Notes: generated by a model not told the origin, from the sequence alone. A DNA stretch of 64,000 nucleotides from Taudactylus pleione (GCA_031769625.1 JAUIMM010000484.1:2046001-2110000); one strand, 5' to 3'. Counted from the first letter of the stretch, positions 49,151 to 61,087 are shown. Made by a program: numbers and translations.

Positions 49151-50700
49151 GGCTTTTATGTCAACCTCTTCTTGGTTCAGAAGCCGAACAGTTCCTTCTG
49201 GCCAATTCTCAACCTGAAGACCCTCAACAGGTACTTGCAGGTTCCCAGATTCTGCATGGGGTCTCTATGTTCTATAACTCTGGTGCTGGAGGCGGGGGAT
49301 TTCATGACCTCTTTGGACATTCAGGATGCCTATTTGCATTTTCCTATCCGGCTCAGTCACCAGCACTTCCTCAGGTTTGTGGTCTAGGAGGAACATTTCC
49401 AATTTTGGGCATTGCCATTTAGGGCCAAATGTAATAGGGTGAGAGTTTAGAAAATGTGAGAGTTTAGCAGTAAACTCTCACATTGGTTGAGTTTTATCTT
49501 CAAAATGGGAAAACATCTGAATGAGATTTGAATTCGTGAGAGTTTTCTAAGTCTAAAAAAACATGCAAGTTCGCTCTGTTACTTTGTTTTTGGACTCTAT
49601 TACATTGACAAAGTTTAAAAAGTGTCAGAAACTCTCACCCTATTACATTTGGCCCTTAGTCTTTCCACGGTTTCTTGTGCCTTCACGAAGGTCATGGCAA
49701 TCATGGCAACTCATTTGCAGGCGGGGTATAAGGATTCTACCTTATCTGGTTGACCTAATGATCCTCGCTCGATCACTGGAGGTCCTCAAGGAGCACATCC
49801 ATCTCACGATAGACCTTATTCAATGCCAAGGATGGATCATCAATTAGAAGAAATCCCTCTTGACTCCATATTAGGAGATGTGCCATCAGAGGGCCTTGCT
49901 GGACTCCACAATTCAGCGGTTCTTCCTCCTGGCGGGAAAACTTTGGGATCTATAGGCCAGGATTTCACATAATTGCCGAGTGTCAATAAACTCTTGCATG
50001 TAGATCCGGAGCTCTATGGTGGAGTATGTCCAGTTTCACTCCCAGTCTCTTCATGTGGAAGTTCTGTCCCAGTGGAACAAGTCACATTGGCAGCTAAAGA
50101 CACAAAAGATCATCCTCTCTTAGAAGGTCTGACACTCACTCTTGTGGTGGCTGCAGGGGCCCCGCCTGGGCAAGGACCATCCCTATTGGATTCAGGACTG
50201 GGTCCTCCTCACTACCGATGACAGGTTACCGCTTACCACCCGGAAAGACTTGCAACAGACAATCAAGGTTGGTGGATGGCTCAAGAGAGTTGGGTACCGA
50301 TCAGCATTCTGGTACTCTGAGCGATCTTCAGAGCTCTTTGCCTATCTCTGCTACTCCTCCAGCATTGTCCGGTTCAGGTACAGTCCAACAATGCAACAGC
50401 CTTCACCTACATAAACCATCAGTGTGGCACTCCCAGGTGAGTCGCATTCTCAACTCTTTTAGTGGTTTTCATCCTCGGATTCCAGAATTGGGAAGTGGAC
50501 TTCTTCAGCCGCCAGGAAATTCACTCGGGTGAGTGGGTGCTTCATCCAGATGCCTTTCAGCTCCTAGTTGTTTGCTGGGGCTTGCTGGACATATACTTGA
50601 TGGCGTCTCAGCACAACCACCAGCTGCCGAACAGTACTGTTCTCACACCAGTTATGTGGGAGCCTTTCTAGTGGATGACATCTCATGTCATCTTTCCCCC
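49151..50700 (+). pseudogene. DIRS F reverse transcriptase-RNase H, broken
   Basis: RT pieces: MVQKPNSSFWPILNLKTLNR, MTSLDIQDAYLHFPIRLSHQ, a Harbinger-like MITE insertion, then IRILPYLVDLMILARSLEVL with the catalytic box changed to YLVD. RNase H and tail are seen as LGKDHPYWIQDWVLLTTD and FILGFQNWEVDFFSRQEIHS to LMASQHNHQLPNS. Many stops and shifts. Confidence 0.75.
49422..49655. mobile_element. Harbinger-type MITE
   Basis: 234 bp with inverted ends GGGCCAAATGTAATAGGGTG and CACCCTATTACATTTGGCCC, about 27 bp of near-perfect inversion. It is flanked by TTA on both sides (49419-49421 and 49656-49658), the 3-bp duplication of PIF/Harbinger elements. The RT reading of DIRS F resumes once it is removed. 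Confidence 0.85.
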
Positions 50701-51358
50701 TGATCTGGATTTGGGTTTCTGCCCTATCTTTCCTCTTCCAGAGACAGATTGCTCTGATGCATGATATACAGACTTTCCTGCAGGGTGTCCTCCATGTACA
50801 GCCAACATTGGTTCCTCCAGTGGTTCTATGGAACTTGTATTTGGTGCTTTGGGCTCTTAAATAATCACCCTTTGAGCCCTTGAACCCTGTGGACATTCAT
50901 TGGCTTATGTGGAAGACTGTCTTATTTGCCATAGCATCGGCCTGACGAGTATCAGACTTGAGCATTGTCTTGTCGCTCCCCATTTCTGGTCTTTCACTCT
51001 GACACAACTGAGCTACTTTCCTAAGGTCGTGGTTCCTGCTGATATATGTGGACAGGAATAGGGATTTACATAAGACGGAGTCCCTTTTTGTTCTCTATGA
51101 CTTCACAAATGGGTTTGGCCAGTTACAAAGCAGACTTTGGCCAGATGGATGCGTCTGACCATCTCTCATGCTTATGTTGCAGCAGACCTTCCTGCCACAT
51201 AGTGGTGACAGGTCAAGGGGTACTTTTTGAGCAGCTTTGTAAAGCAGCCTCATGGTCGTCTGCCCTTATGTTTTCTCAAATTTTATTAATTTGACACCTT
51301 TGCTTCCGCAGATGTGGATATCGGACAAAGGGAGCTCAGCTCAGGAGCGCCCGCTTCC
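50700..51358 (+). pseudogene. DIRS F tyrosine recombinase remnant
   Basis: DNA-level matches to the recombinase of C: cctgcagggtgtcctccatg and the following region (PPFVPPVAPWD equivalent), VFAIASA-type Arg region near 50920-50960, and LCKAASWSSALMF near 51240-51280. No useful open frame remains. Confidence 0.6.
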
Positions 51359-51364
51359 TTAGGG

Positions 51365-52926
51365 GGTGTCGAAGCTGGATTATTGGCTGAGACAAGATCA
51401 GTTTAAAATTGAATCGCAGCGACACCATCTTGCGACTAGCCGCAAGACGCCATTTTGCGAATGGCCGCCTAAGCGCCATTTTAGATAAACTCACACTTTA
51501 GTACATGTGGCGATAATACTATTAGCATCATGCGATTGCATCTGTGACCATCGCCATAAGTTACGGCTATTCACCAAAAGCCCATTTCATGATTTTACGT
51601 AGTTTGGGTGCTCTGGATAAAGTGTATATTATTATAATTCCCCTAAAGGAAATATTGCATTAGCTAAACAGAGCAAATGGCCACGTGACAACTAGCCTTT
51701 GTAGACAAGATTCCTGAATATAACGTCTGCTCTCACTCCAGGTGGCCCTGCTCGAATACACACCTTACATTAGCAGGCTTCCTGCAATAAAATACCTTCA
51801 AAGCCAAGAGTGTTATTTTAGGTTTTGGGTCTTGTAGCTGTGCTAATTTGCATTTTACACAAGAGTCTGGGAGAACAAAGGACGTTACTTTTGAGCCTGG
51901 GAAGGGTGGGGGCTGCTGAGAGAGGGGGCGTGTGGAACTATAAAGCTCAGCATTCCACACTGCTAGGTGTTCACTTAGTAAGTGAGATTTAAGTGCACCA
52001 TTTCTCATACACACATTAATACGCACAATTGCGCTGGTAACTAATCGTATATTAGTGAATGCATAAGATCCTATATGAAAACGCTGTTCATTAGCTTTAT
52101 GCGCACGCATCTGCTCCAAGTTAACTAGCATTTTTATATCAAACCCCGCATACTCACACATTAAAATATCCGTATACAAGGTTCCATAAGCTTTAAGGGA
52201 TAAGATTTAAGTTTGTGCATTTAGTATAAATGCTGTGAAATAAAGATTATTTGGTAACTAAGGTTTTATACATGCTAAGTAAGCCGTGTTTGGTTTTGTA
52301 CTGATGCGTACTCTTTCAACAGAATTCTGGTATTATCGGTGTGGAGATCGCATCATGCATTCTCAACTTATGGACCGCAGAGACTTCAAGCAACAAAATG
52401 TATATTATATGAACAACTGTTAGGATGTTGCATGGGGCGGGGAACCAGAGACCCTCAGTTGTTGGAGGCTGGGTTGTGTCTATTTGAACCAGCCTGTTAA
52501 ATGCTCTGTAACAGATGCATCCCCCTTGAGGACCAATGGCATCAGCAACAAACTTCTCTATTGTGTTGTCTATTTCTGGGGGGTATAAATATGTGTGCTC
52601 CAACACTGGGTCTTAGTCTTCATGCTGAATGCTGATTGATGAAGGGTTTCTTGCTGATGCCTAAGATCCGGTCCGGAAGCGCTGCGTATGTATACTGTAC
52701 TTGGGTCTGTATAATTCCTTTACGCCGAATTCTGTATGGATCAGTAGCGTGTAACTGACTGTACTTTTACTTGAATAATACTTTCTGCTTTGGAACCACC
52801 GTTCCAAGTCTGGAGTCTTTATTTACTTTATAAACTGCGTAAGCAAATTAGCGTCATCCTTAGAAGGTATAGGCAGGATATTAGAAGGTATAGGAATGAG
52901 TGTATAGAGGTTCTAATCCAGTATCA
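51365..52926. mobile_element. LTR-like insertion with 6-bp target duplication
   Basis: 1.56 kb bounded by TTAGGG at 51359-51364 and 52927-52932. The DIRS F sequence is continuous when it is removed. It begins GGTGTCGAAGCTGG and ends GTATCA. It contains TATA boxes at 51939-51944 and 52584-52589, an AATAAA near 52240 and several CGCCATTTT/CACCATCTT motifs near the left end, as in some retroviral LTRs. There is no coding region. It could be a solo LTR of an endogenous retrovirus or gypsy element, or another class. Confidence 0.45.
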
Positions 52927-53340
52927 TTAGGGAATAGCTTTGGGATGTCCCACTGTCTAAAGTCTGTGGCCTCTATGAACAGTTGAAGAAAAGGAGACTT
53001 ATGTTCTTACCTGGTTAAATCCTTTTCTTCGGATTCCATACGGGACACAGGTGCCCACCCTGATGCATCTGGTTTACGTGTTTTTTTTGTTCTGCTTCCG
53101 GTTCCTGTCAGTATATTCCAGGTGTGTGCCGGTCTTCCTATTCCCCCTTCTCACTCCTGCCTTGGGCTTACTATCTTAATTGGCCTTCCTGGGGTTTAGG
53201 GGAGAAGGCAGGCTGTGCTGCTGGTAGAAAAATGTTAACCAGACTCCTACTCCAGCCTACACCCACTGTCTAAAGCCTGGGTCCCCTATGGATTTTGAAA
53301 AAAAGGATATAACCAGGTAAGAACATGAATCTCCTTTTTT
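52927..53340 (+). repeat. DIRS F ICR, right ITR and terminal hairpin
   Basis: The tail tgggatgtcccactgtctaaa leads into a joined-end segment (cctatgaacagttgaag, then gacttatgttcttacctgg). The right terminus is gtcccctatggattttg and ggtaagaacatgaatctcc. Same architecture as the other copies with a different sequence. Confidence 0.6.
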
Positions 53341-54037
53341 TGCATCTGTAACAGAGTTTGTGTCTAATGTTCTGAGATGTATTGCATGAGAGCTAAACCT
53401 TTGCAGTGTTATCACTAGCTTCTCAGCTGGGTACAAAATCCACCTGGTCATTATTAAAACAGATAGGAGTGTTTTAAGATGATTGCCAATGAATTTGCAT
53501 ACAATAGAACACCAATATTTAAAAGGGGAATAGATTTGTAGCTGAAGCACAGAGTAAGGTCCTTCCTTTTGTTAGGAAACACTGCGATGAGTCTACAGCA
53601 TTGCCTAAAAAAGTGTGAATCATCAGAGACCTCAATGAAAACTTGGAGACTAATGTGTATGTACTTGTCCAGGGCTCTTACCAAGAGGTGAGGCCTATTT
53701 TAAGGTTACTTGCTCATCCTCCAAGATCTTAGGAAAGACCTGGGGGTATACAGTATTTACTAATGTGCAGGTTTTCAGAAGTGGAGTTATTGCTTATAGC
53801 AACCAATCAGATTCTTTATTGCCCTAGCTTGACATTCCTCCCAAGAGAGAGAGACTATGCGATGTTGTACCACTTTATGTAGTACTTGTTAAAAGCACTT
53901 TGAATCTCCGTTTTAATGCTTTATTGTTTATTATACATTAAGGATCTTTGGGCCCTACGGTCTCTCTCTAGTATCCTACCTGTCTTATTAACTGCAAAGA
54001 AAGTATTCCTACACTTGCAGAAGACCAACTGTCTCTT
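53341..54037. other. Intergenic sequence
   Basis: AT-rich sequence without a supported gene, RNA gene or clear repeat. Confidence 0.5.
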
Positions 54038-54040
54038 ATT

Positions 54041-54217
54041 GGGGCAGATGTATGAAGCTCTGGAAAGTGATAAAGTGCAGAGTAATAAACGGCCAGCCAC
54101 TCAGCTCCCAGCTGTCATGTTACAGACTGTGTTCGAAAAATGACAGTTGAGAGCGGATTGGTTGGTCATTTATCACTCTGCACTTTATCACTTTCCAGAG
54201 CTTCATACATCTGCCCC
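54041..54217. mobile_element. Short MITE with long terminal inverted repeats
   Basis: 177 bp. Ends GGGGCAGATGTATGAAGCTC and its inverse at the right, and the inversion continues for about 48 bp (ggaaagtgataaagtgcag against ctgcactttatcactttcc). Flanked by ATT on both sides (54038-54040, 54218-54220). Non-coding; family unassigned. Confidence 0.8.
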
Positions 54218-54220
54218 ATT

Positions 54221-54985
54221 ATCCAATATGCTTATTCAGAGCTCCTAACGTCATCACCTCATACATGGTAGTCTTATGGATTAATTGTAAGTAACAAGGC
54301 TTCTTTTTGCTCCTCCTTTTGTGTATTAAGGAACTAACTGAATAACCCACTCTTCCTTAATATGCACTTATTGTGCCTCTCACACTGTTACTGTGAAGGT
54401 TTCTGTATGATCATTGAAAAGCATATTCAGCATCTTCAATTTTTTTTTTTTACGAAAATATTTTAAGAGGAGCGCATTCAGGCACCATGTCCAGTCCCTG
54501 TTTGGAGATTCAACTACAGATATAGCAAAATAGATCAGGACATTGTCAGATATAATTTGACCTATCCATGTGTCAGAAAGTAAGTGGAGATGCCTGTGCC
54601 CTAGAAACATTAATCAATTCTAGTATACAGTACATAAGTAAATGTGAATAGAAAATATACTCATGTCTTTTTGTAGGGTCTCATCGTACATTTCAGGCAT
54701 CACATTGTAATACCCAGCTGATATTTTTAATCATCTAAGCTGAGGGGCAGCAGTAGAGGAAACTTGCTCCATTGGTTCAGATTATATATCCATAGTCTCT
54801 GAGATCAGTCATAGTAGTACAGTGCAGAACATTTACAGATAAGAAATATTCTACGGACAAATGGCTCCAATGAAATAATAAGTCCCTGGTGGTGAATTGC
54901 TGGAACCAGTTCTGTTCGTGGAGTAAGCTCATACGATCTCCTGACGGGAACCGAAACATAGAATGTTAGGTGCAGGCTCTAGGGC
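54221..54985. other. Intergenic sequence
   Basis: No gene or definite repeat was seen. Confidence 0.5.
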
Positions 54986-55625
54986 AGCAGTGGACAACCT
55001 GTGGCTCTTGAGCCACATGCGGCTGTTCCATTGTTCTGATGCAGCTCCCCTGACTGCGTCCTCTGATAGGCGCACAGCTGTTCAGAGAAGGCACATCCTT
55101 TGAAGAAGCAGTCTGTTCCACTCCGGAGACATGTATGGGCGATGTGCTGATGTCACGCCTCCAAACAGAAGGCAGAGCTCAACTTGTGACTGAACCTGCA
55201 GCCACGAGGAGGATGTGGTCACAGACGCCGGAGCCTACCTGTGTGACACAGACAGTCACAACAGGGTAAGCACTGGGGGGCGCTGCTGAAGTGACAAGTA
55301 GACAGCTAAAGTGACACCAGGGGGCGTTGGCTTGAATTATGTGGATCTGTTTTTTTGTTTTCAATGTATTCTTTGTGGATGTGGATTTTTCAGTGTATTT
55401 TATGTAGATCTGGCTTTTTCAATGTTTTTTATATTGTTCTGGCTTTTTCTTTCCCTTTAAATAGTTACCTCCACGATGATTGTAGAAGCATGTAAAAGCG
55501 CATACACACAAACATCATAACAGTTTTTTTGCACATGCACCTTCGGCGTGCGTATGATCTCAACTCTTTGACATACCTACAGATATTTTTGGGCTCTTTG
55601 CCTCTGACTGGTTGGCCACCTCTGA
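54986..55625. mobile_element. hAT-type non-autonomous element
   Basis: The left end AGCAGTGGACAACCTGTGGC and the right end ggttggccacctctga are inverse in the CAGTGG...CCTCTG style of hAT/Charlie elements. Flanks TCTAGGGC (54978-54985) and TCTAGAGC (55626-55633) make an 8-bp duplication with one change. The interior has no open frame. Confidence 0.65.
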
Positions 55626-56268
55626 TCTAGAGCTTGTGGCAGCCGTACTGTGGTGGTGTAGCTATTGAAATGTCTAACATATATTTCATCACGTGATTGT
55701 GACTTTATCAAAGGCATTGCTATATTATCGTATATACCAGTTTAACAGCATGAAATATTTTTAACCTTTTTAATAAACTCTGTAAGTTTCTATTGTTGTT
55801 TTCAAAAAATTATATTTACGTAATGAAATTAACCCCTACATTAATTTGATAATTAAGCAAGCATACACTATAAATATCTCCTCAAATGAGCCAAAAGAAT
55901 TGTCTGAAGAAGTGAACAGTGATTCCCAAAACGCGTAATGAACCAGTAGGCTGAATATTTTTTGTTGTTGTATGAATCATATTGTGACCTGGACTGTGTA
56001 TTGGACTCTACAGCTCTCTCCTGCCCTTGTCCTCAGCTTGGTATTTGGATTTCAGTTTTTGGTCGCTACCTGTTTTAGCCTCAGCCTATTTACTGGACTC
56101 TGTTCTGATCGCTGCTTGTTTATTCTGATTGGCCTGTTTATTGGACTCTTTTCTTATCACTGCCTGTGTTGATCTTGGCTTGTTTACTGGACTTGGGGTG
56201 GAAGGATAACTGCCAAATCAGTAACTGTGCATGTTATGTGCTGCAGTTACTGATTCCCTGCATGTAAT
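55626..56268. other. Intergenic; old repeat into which DIRS G inserted
   Basis: It contains a TGAAGAAG...AAAACGCGT hairpin motif (55904-55936) and imperfect repeats of tgtttattggactct near 56080-56190. Sequence of similar style (atcactgcctgtcttgacc) occurs right of DIRS G near 62756. Confidence 0.5.
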
Positions 56269-56308
56269 AACAAGAGATATGGTAAGAACTTACCTTTGTT
56301 ATCTCAGT

Positions 56309-56458
56309 TTCTACAAAGTCCAAAGGGTCCACAGGGTTGACCTTCGGGTATAGCCGGATCCACGGGCACCATGCAGTTAAAGCTTTTGCTGCTCCCAGGA
56401 TGCACTTGGGTCCATCCTCCTCTATACTCCGTCCCCGAGCCACAGGCACCGCAGTTGG
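56309..56458 (-). repeat. DIRS G 3' inverted terminal repeat
   Basis: Inverse partner of 62131-62289, containing GCAGTTAAAGCTTTTGC and CCCAGGATGCACTTGGGTCC. Adjacent to the terminal dyad at 56271-56308. Confidence 0.8.
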
Positions 56459-56600
56459 TAAGCAGCCAAGGCCAGAGGAGGAGACTAAACAGAGAGAAGG
56501 AAAACTGGAACACACAAGAAACCATACTCGCAGAAATGAGAGATGGAAAACCGGTGACCAGCCACACAGCCCATATGAAGCTAGGTGCGTCAGGCCGGGC

Positions 56601-56714
56601 GCCCTGTGGAACCTATGGACTTCGTAGAAACAGAGATAACAAAGGTAAGTTCTTACCATATCTCTTGTTTTCTACTTCAGGGTCCATAGGGGGTCCACAG
56701 GGTTGACCTTGGGG
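56601..56714 (-). repeat. DIRS G internal complementary region (ICR)
   Basis: Both element termini in tandem: gccctgtggaacctatggac to ccatatctcttgtt joined to ttctacttcagggtcc and on to ttgaccttgggg. The joint ttgttttctac gives the predicted circle junction for this copy. Confidence 0.85.
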
Positions 56715-56733
56715 ATGTCCCAAAGCAGTTCAA

Positions 56734-57830
56734 CTAAGGGCGGGGACACTCCTGTGCAGAAAGGAGAACCCGGCATCCGAAGGATGCATCCTGAGATGCA
56801 AAGGTGTCAAATGCATAGAACCTCAAAAACGTCTGAATGGAAGACCAGGTGGCCGCCTTACATAGCTGAACAGCAGAGGCGCCACGTCTAGCAGCCCAAG
56901 AAGGACCCACAGAACGAGTGGAATGAGTCTTAACAGAGGCTGGAACACGTAAACCCTCCTGTGCATAAGCCTCACAAATAACAGAACAAAGCCAACGGGC
57001 TAATGTTTGTTTGGTTTTCACAGGAGGGGTTGGCCTACCAACAAAGAGGACAAAGACTCAGACTTCCTAACAAAAGCAGTCCGGTCCACATAAACTCTGA
57101 GAGCATGGACTACATCCAAGAAAGCCTCACCAGCTGAAAGATCAGGAGACTGAAAAGCTGGCACAACAAGTTCCTGATTAATGTGGAACTTAGAAACCAC
57201 TTTAGGCAAAAACTCAGGACAAGTGCGTAGCACCGCTCTGTCCTAGTGAAAAATCGGAAAGAGGGGACGACAGGAAAGCGCCCCCAATTCCAACACCCTC
57301 CTGGCAGAAGCAATTGCCGACTCAAGAGGCTCAAAAGGAGGACCCTGCAGGACCTGAAGAACCACCGCCAAGTCCCAAGGAGCCACAGGAGGCACGAAGG
57401 GAGGCTGGATTCAGAGAACACCTTGGAAAAAAAGCGTGAGCATCTGGCAGTGTAGCGATCCTTCATTGGAACGACACGGACAGCGCGGACACATCAACCT
57501 TCAGGGAGGAAAGGCGTAAGCCTAGGTCCAAACCTGATTGAAGAAATTCCAAGATCCTAGAAACACCTGAGGATCATACTTTCAGTGGTGTGAGTCCAGA
57601 AACTAAGTGCGCCACACCCTGTGGTAAATCCGTGCGGAAGCAGGCTTGCGTGCCCTGAGCATGGTACTAATAACCGAACCCAAGAAGCCCTGAGACCTTA
57701 AGACGGCTGTCTCAAGAGCCACGCCATCAAAGACAGCTGACCCAGATCCGGGTAAAGGCAGGGCCTTGAGACAATAGGTCCTGACACTGAGGAAGAAGGT
57801 ACGGAGCGTCGATGGAGAGGCTCCTCAGAT
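56734..57830 (-). pseudogene. DIRS G tyrosine recombinase, frameshifted
   Basis: Catalytic C-terminal piece (57021 down to 56734): KTHSTRSVGPSWAARRGASA, then KAATWSSIQTFLRFYAFDTF, ending LLSAQECPRP. The piece before it (57233 down to 57018) has FLPKVVSKFHINQELVVPAF and YVDRTAFVRKSES. The N-terminal part (57.3-57.8 kb) is spread over frames. H-x-x-R and Tyr are kept. A frameshift at about 57020 and others upstream disable it. Confidence 0.75.
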
Positions 57831-59536
57831 CGGAGTACCAAGGACGTCTGGCCACGCTGGAGCCACCAGCACGAGCGTGCCGCCGTCCTGCTTGAATTTA
57901 CTCAGGACCCGAGGCAGCAGGGATATCGGAGGAAACAGGTACGCCAGTTGAAACGTCCATTTCATAGACAGCGCGTCCACTAGACTTGTGCCTGCGTCTC
58001 TTGTCCTTGACCCGTACAGGGGGAACTTGTGATTGTGACGGGAGGCCATCAAATCCAGCTACGGCAGTCCCCATCTGTCCACGAGTAGTTGAAATACCTC
58101 TTGGTGAAGCAACCATTCCCCGGGATGCACGTCGTGACTGCTGAGGAAGACCGCCTCCCAATTGAGGACTCCGGGGATGAAGACCACCAAGATTGCTGGA
58201 ATGTGGCACTCTGCCCAAGCAAGGATGCGAGACATCTCCGACATCGCAGCCCGACTGCAAGTTCCTCCCTGGTGGTTGATGTATGCCGGATTGAACTTGA
58301 ACCGCTATTCCTGGAAGAGCGGTGCCGGACGACTGCAGGGCCCTGTACATGGCCCTCAGTTCCAGGATGTTGATGGGGAGAAGTGCTTCCTTCACAGTCC
58401 AACGTCCCTGAAGTGACGAGTCTGTCACTGCCCCCCAACCACGGAGACTGGCATCTGTTGTAAGCAGGACCCAGTCCGGGATCCAAAAGGTGCGCCCCTC
58501 GACCAGATGAGCTGTCTGAAGCCACCAAGCTAAAGACTGCCGAACCTCCGGGGACAAGACCGGCATCTGAGACCGGATCCGGTGAGTTAACCCGTTTCAT
58601 TCCGATAGAATCAGCCCCTGCAGGGGTCTGGAATGGAACTGGGCAAACTCCACCATGTCGAATGCCGACACCATGGACCCCAGAACTCTCATTGCCGAAT
58701 GGACAGACAGTCGGCAACTGCTCAGGCAACTGTGTATCCGCAGCTGTAGAGAGGAGACCTGTTCTGGAGTCAGGAAGATCCTTTGCTGATGAGAATCTAG
58801 TAGGGCTCCCAAATGAACCATCCGCTGTGATGGAATCAGGGAGGACTTTCTCCAATTTATCAACCACCCGTGCGCTTGCAGACAAGCCGATAGTCAGGTG
58901 GAGATGTTGAAGCAGCACCTCCAGAGAGCTCGCCAGCAAAAGGAGGTCGTCTAGATACGGCAGCAGCCGTACATTCTGGCTCCGAAGATGGGCGGCCATG
59001 ATCATCACTTTGGTGAATACCCTTGGTGCCGTGGAGAGGTCAAAGGGTAGCGCCCGAAACTGGTAATGATGTTGCAGGATAGCGAACCTCAGATACCGCT
59101 GGTGCGAAGGTACTATCGGAACATGGAGGTAGGCGTCCTGGATATCTAGGGAGACCATGTAATCCCCAGGTTCCATCGCCAGAATGATGGAACGTAACGT
59201 TTCCATCCTGAATTTGGGAACTCTGAGGAATTTGTTCAAAGACTTCAAATTGAGGATACGGCGATGAGAACCATTTGGTTTCTGCACCAGAAACAGAGTC
59301 GAGTAGTACCCCGTCCCTCATTGTGACTGAGGAACAGGAACAATGACCCCTGCTTTCAGCAAGGACTCTATAGCTGCCTGAATCTGCAAAGCTTTGGTTT
59401 TGTCCTGAGAACGACTCGTGCAGAAAAACTGGTGGGGCGGTCTGTGCCGAAAAGACAGGGCGTACCCCTGGGAGACCACTTCTCGAACCCAGGCATCCGT
59501 GGTGGTATTGTGCCAGCACTGGGCAAATTGAAGAAG
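57825..59536 (-). pseudogene. DIRS G reverse transcriptase-RNase H, few lesions
   Basis: A TGA near 59320 lies just before QKPNGSHRRILNLKSLNKFL. Then MVSLDIQDAYLHVPIVPSHQ and the YLDD box (58946-58957, - strand). A shift near 58885 leads to INWRKSSLIPSQRMVHLGAL with HSAMRVLGSMVSAFDMVEFA. RNase H (58566 down): FWIPDWVLLTTDASLRGWGA, NILELRAMYRALQSS, and C-terminal WAECHIPAILVVFIPGVLNW to LVDRWGLP and LPRVLSKFKQDGGTLVLVAP. The catalytic aspartates of RT are intact. Confidence 0.8.
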
Positions 59537-60491
59537 TCAGCCTCCCACTCTGGGGTCCCCCAGAGCGAGGCCCGTCCCATCAGGCAGGTTTATCCTCCTG
59601 CTTGGAAGAAGGGCGCCTCGCACTCCAGGCTGCTTCTTGGGCTTAGAGGCGGCCTTGGTCGCCGGCTGCCTCAGGAAGGACTGACCCTGAACCTGAAAGG
59701 ACCAAAAGGCAGAGCTCCTCACCTTAGCAGGTGCTGAAGCCGAACGGAGGAAGGCTGACTTGGATTTAGCCAGAGTATCCACTATTTTGTCCAAGTCTGG
59801 GCCAAATAGTAACTCCCCATAAGGCCTTCAGGCCCTTTTTAGCATCTGCTCTCCAGGACCTCAGCCACAAGGACCGAAGAGCCGACACAGCTGCAGCTGA
59901 AACCCTAGAGGTCAGCAGGCTGGCATCTAACGACGCTTCCCCAATATAGGAAGCCGCATCTCTCATCTGTCCTATTAACGATCTCTGGATATCCGAAGCA
60001 TCGTCTGGAAAAGTATCCTCTAATGCGTTGGCCCAGCTCTCAATGGCTTTAGCCACCCAAGAGATGGCCATGGACGGACGGGCCACTGCCCCTGAGAGAG
60101 AGTAGATGGACTTTAAACAAGTCTCCACTTTCCTGTCTGTGGGATCCTTCAGAGAGGAGATAGACGGTAATGGCAATGTAGCGCTTTTAATTAAGCGGGT
60201 GACATGGGAATCCACCGCTGGTGGGGTTTCCCATTTCCTGCAATGAGCCTCAATGGACGCCAACAGTTTCTGTGGTTGGAATCTCTTACTGGGCGACTGC
60301 CAGGCCCCCGCCATATGATCCGTCAATTGGTCAGACAGGGGGAAAACATTCAAAGTTACCTTAGCCTTTTTAAAATTAGGATACTTTGACCTAGGAGCCG
60401 GTACATCATCCTCTATGTGAAGGGTGGCCCGTACCGCCCTAACCAATGCTGGCACATTAATGGAGGACTTAGTCTCCACTTCCTGTGCCAT
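59537..60491 (-). pseudogene. DIRS G gag-like ORF1, one frameshift
   Basis: 241 codons open from 60491: SSINVPALVRAVRATLHIED, KKAKVTLNVFPLSDQLTDHM, KWETPPAVDSHVTRLIKSAT, then SISSLKDPTDRKVETCLKSI and SLLTSRVSAAAVSALRSLWL. A shift near 59820 (after KKGLKAL) moves to the frame of KIVDTLAKSKSAFLRSASAP and a basic tail (QPATKAASKPKKQPG). It has the same block order as in C and E. No CCHC zinc knuckle is visible. Structural role inferred from position. Confidence 0.75.
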
Positions 60492-60727
60492 GGCTTCCGA
60501 GTCAGTGTCCTCATGTACTTCTCAGTCATCTGAAGACACGTCCATGTCCGTTAACTGCGCAGCCAGTGAAGCCATAACGGGGCTCTTGGACACCTTCGGG
60601 GGCATGTCACTAACATCGACTGAAAAGCCGAAGACGAGGCCGCCAAACTCTGAACAGAGCTGGAGAGTACATCCACCCAGGGCGGAGGGACTGCCTGAGG
60701 ATACCCCTGAAAGGGCATTACGGACTG

Positions 60728-61087
60728 CTACGTCACTGGGGGAGACTGAACATACACAGGCAACCCCGCATAAGGACCAGTCTGAGACCCGGGGGGAGAC
60801 TGCAATAACTGCGGAATACCCGGGGAATGGGGGACGGTAGGCTGGGGCAACGTCCTAGTAGGGACTGCAGTCAGGACTGCTAAACGGTCCGCGATTGATG
60901 CCAGCACCTGCGAAAACATCGCCCAAGGAGGATCCTGCGCCGTAGGGGGTTTAGAGGGGTCAGGCACCAGCTGGCACCGCCCGCACAGACCATCCTGTGA
61001 TAAATCCTCCATATCAACCCCTGCAGAACAGCGTCTGCAGGAAAACAACACAGGAGCCACGGAGAGTTCAACCTCCTCATCAGACAT
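60728..61087 (-). CDS. DIRS G N-terminal ORF with paired CxxC motifs
   Basis: A 119-codon ORF begins MSDEEVELSVAPVLFSCRRC and contains Cys17-x2-Cys20 and Cys35-x2-Cys38 (CRRC, then CGRC), a possible zinc-binding pair. After this comes QDPPWAMFSQVLASIADRLA, which aligns with the start of the gag-like ORF of copy C. It is probably the N-terminus of gag, separated from the next ORF by a lesion near 60,700, or a separate small protein. It lies just after the candidate leader intron (61279-61854), consistent with the first coding region of a spliced transcript. Confidence 0.6.
   Translation of the reverse strand: MSDEEVELSVAPVLFSCRRCSAGVDMEDLSQDGLCGRCQLVPDPSKPPTAQDPPWAMFSQVLASIADRLAVLTAVPTRTLPQPTVPHSPGIPQLLQSPPGSQTGPYAGLPVYVQSPPVT

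Larger units (their letters stand above)
47115..53340 (+). mobile_element. DIRS copy F, 5'-truncated, three nested insertions
   Basis: It starts abruptly inside gag (ggtccagatttggacaag region) without a left ITR. Pol and recombinase remnants follow, and then ICR about 52930-53075, right ITR and a terminal hairpin ending near 53340. It is interrupted by a foldback (47583-49150), a Harbinger-like MITE (49422-49655) and an LTR-like insertion (51365-52926). Its terminal sequences differ from B, C and G. It is the oldest-looking copy. Confidence 0.8.
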
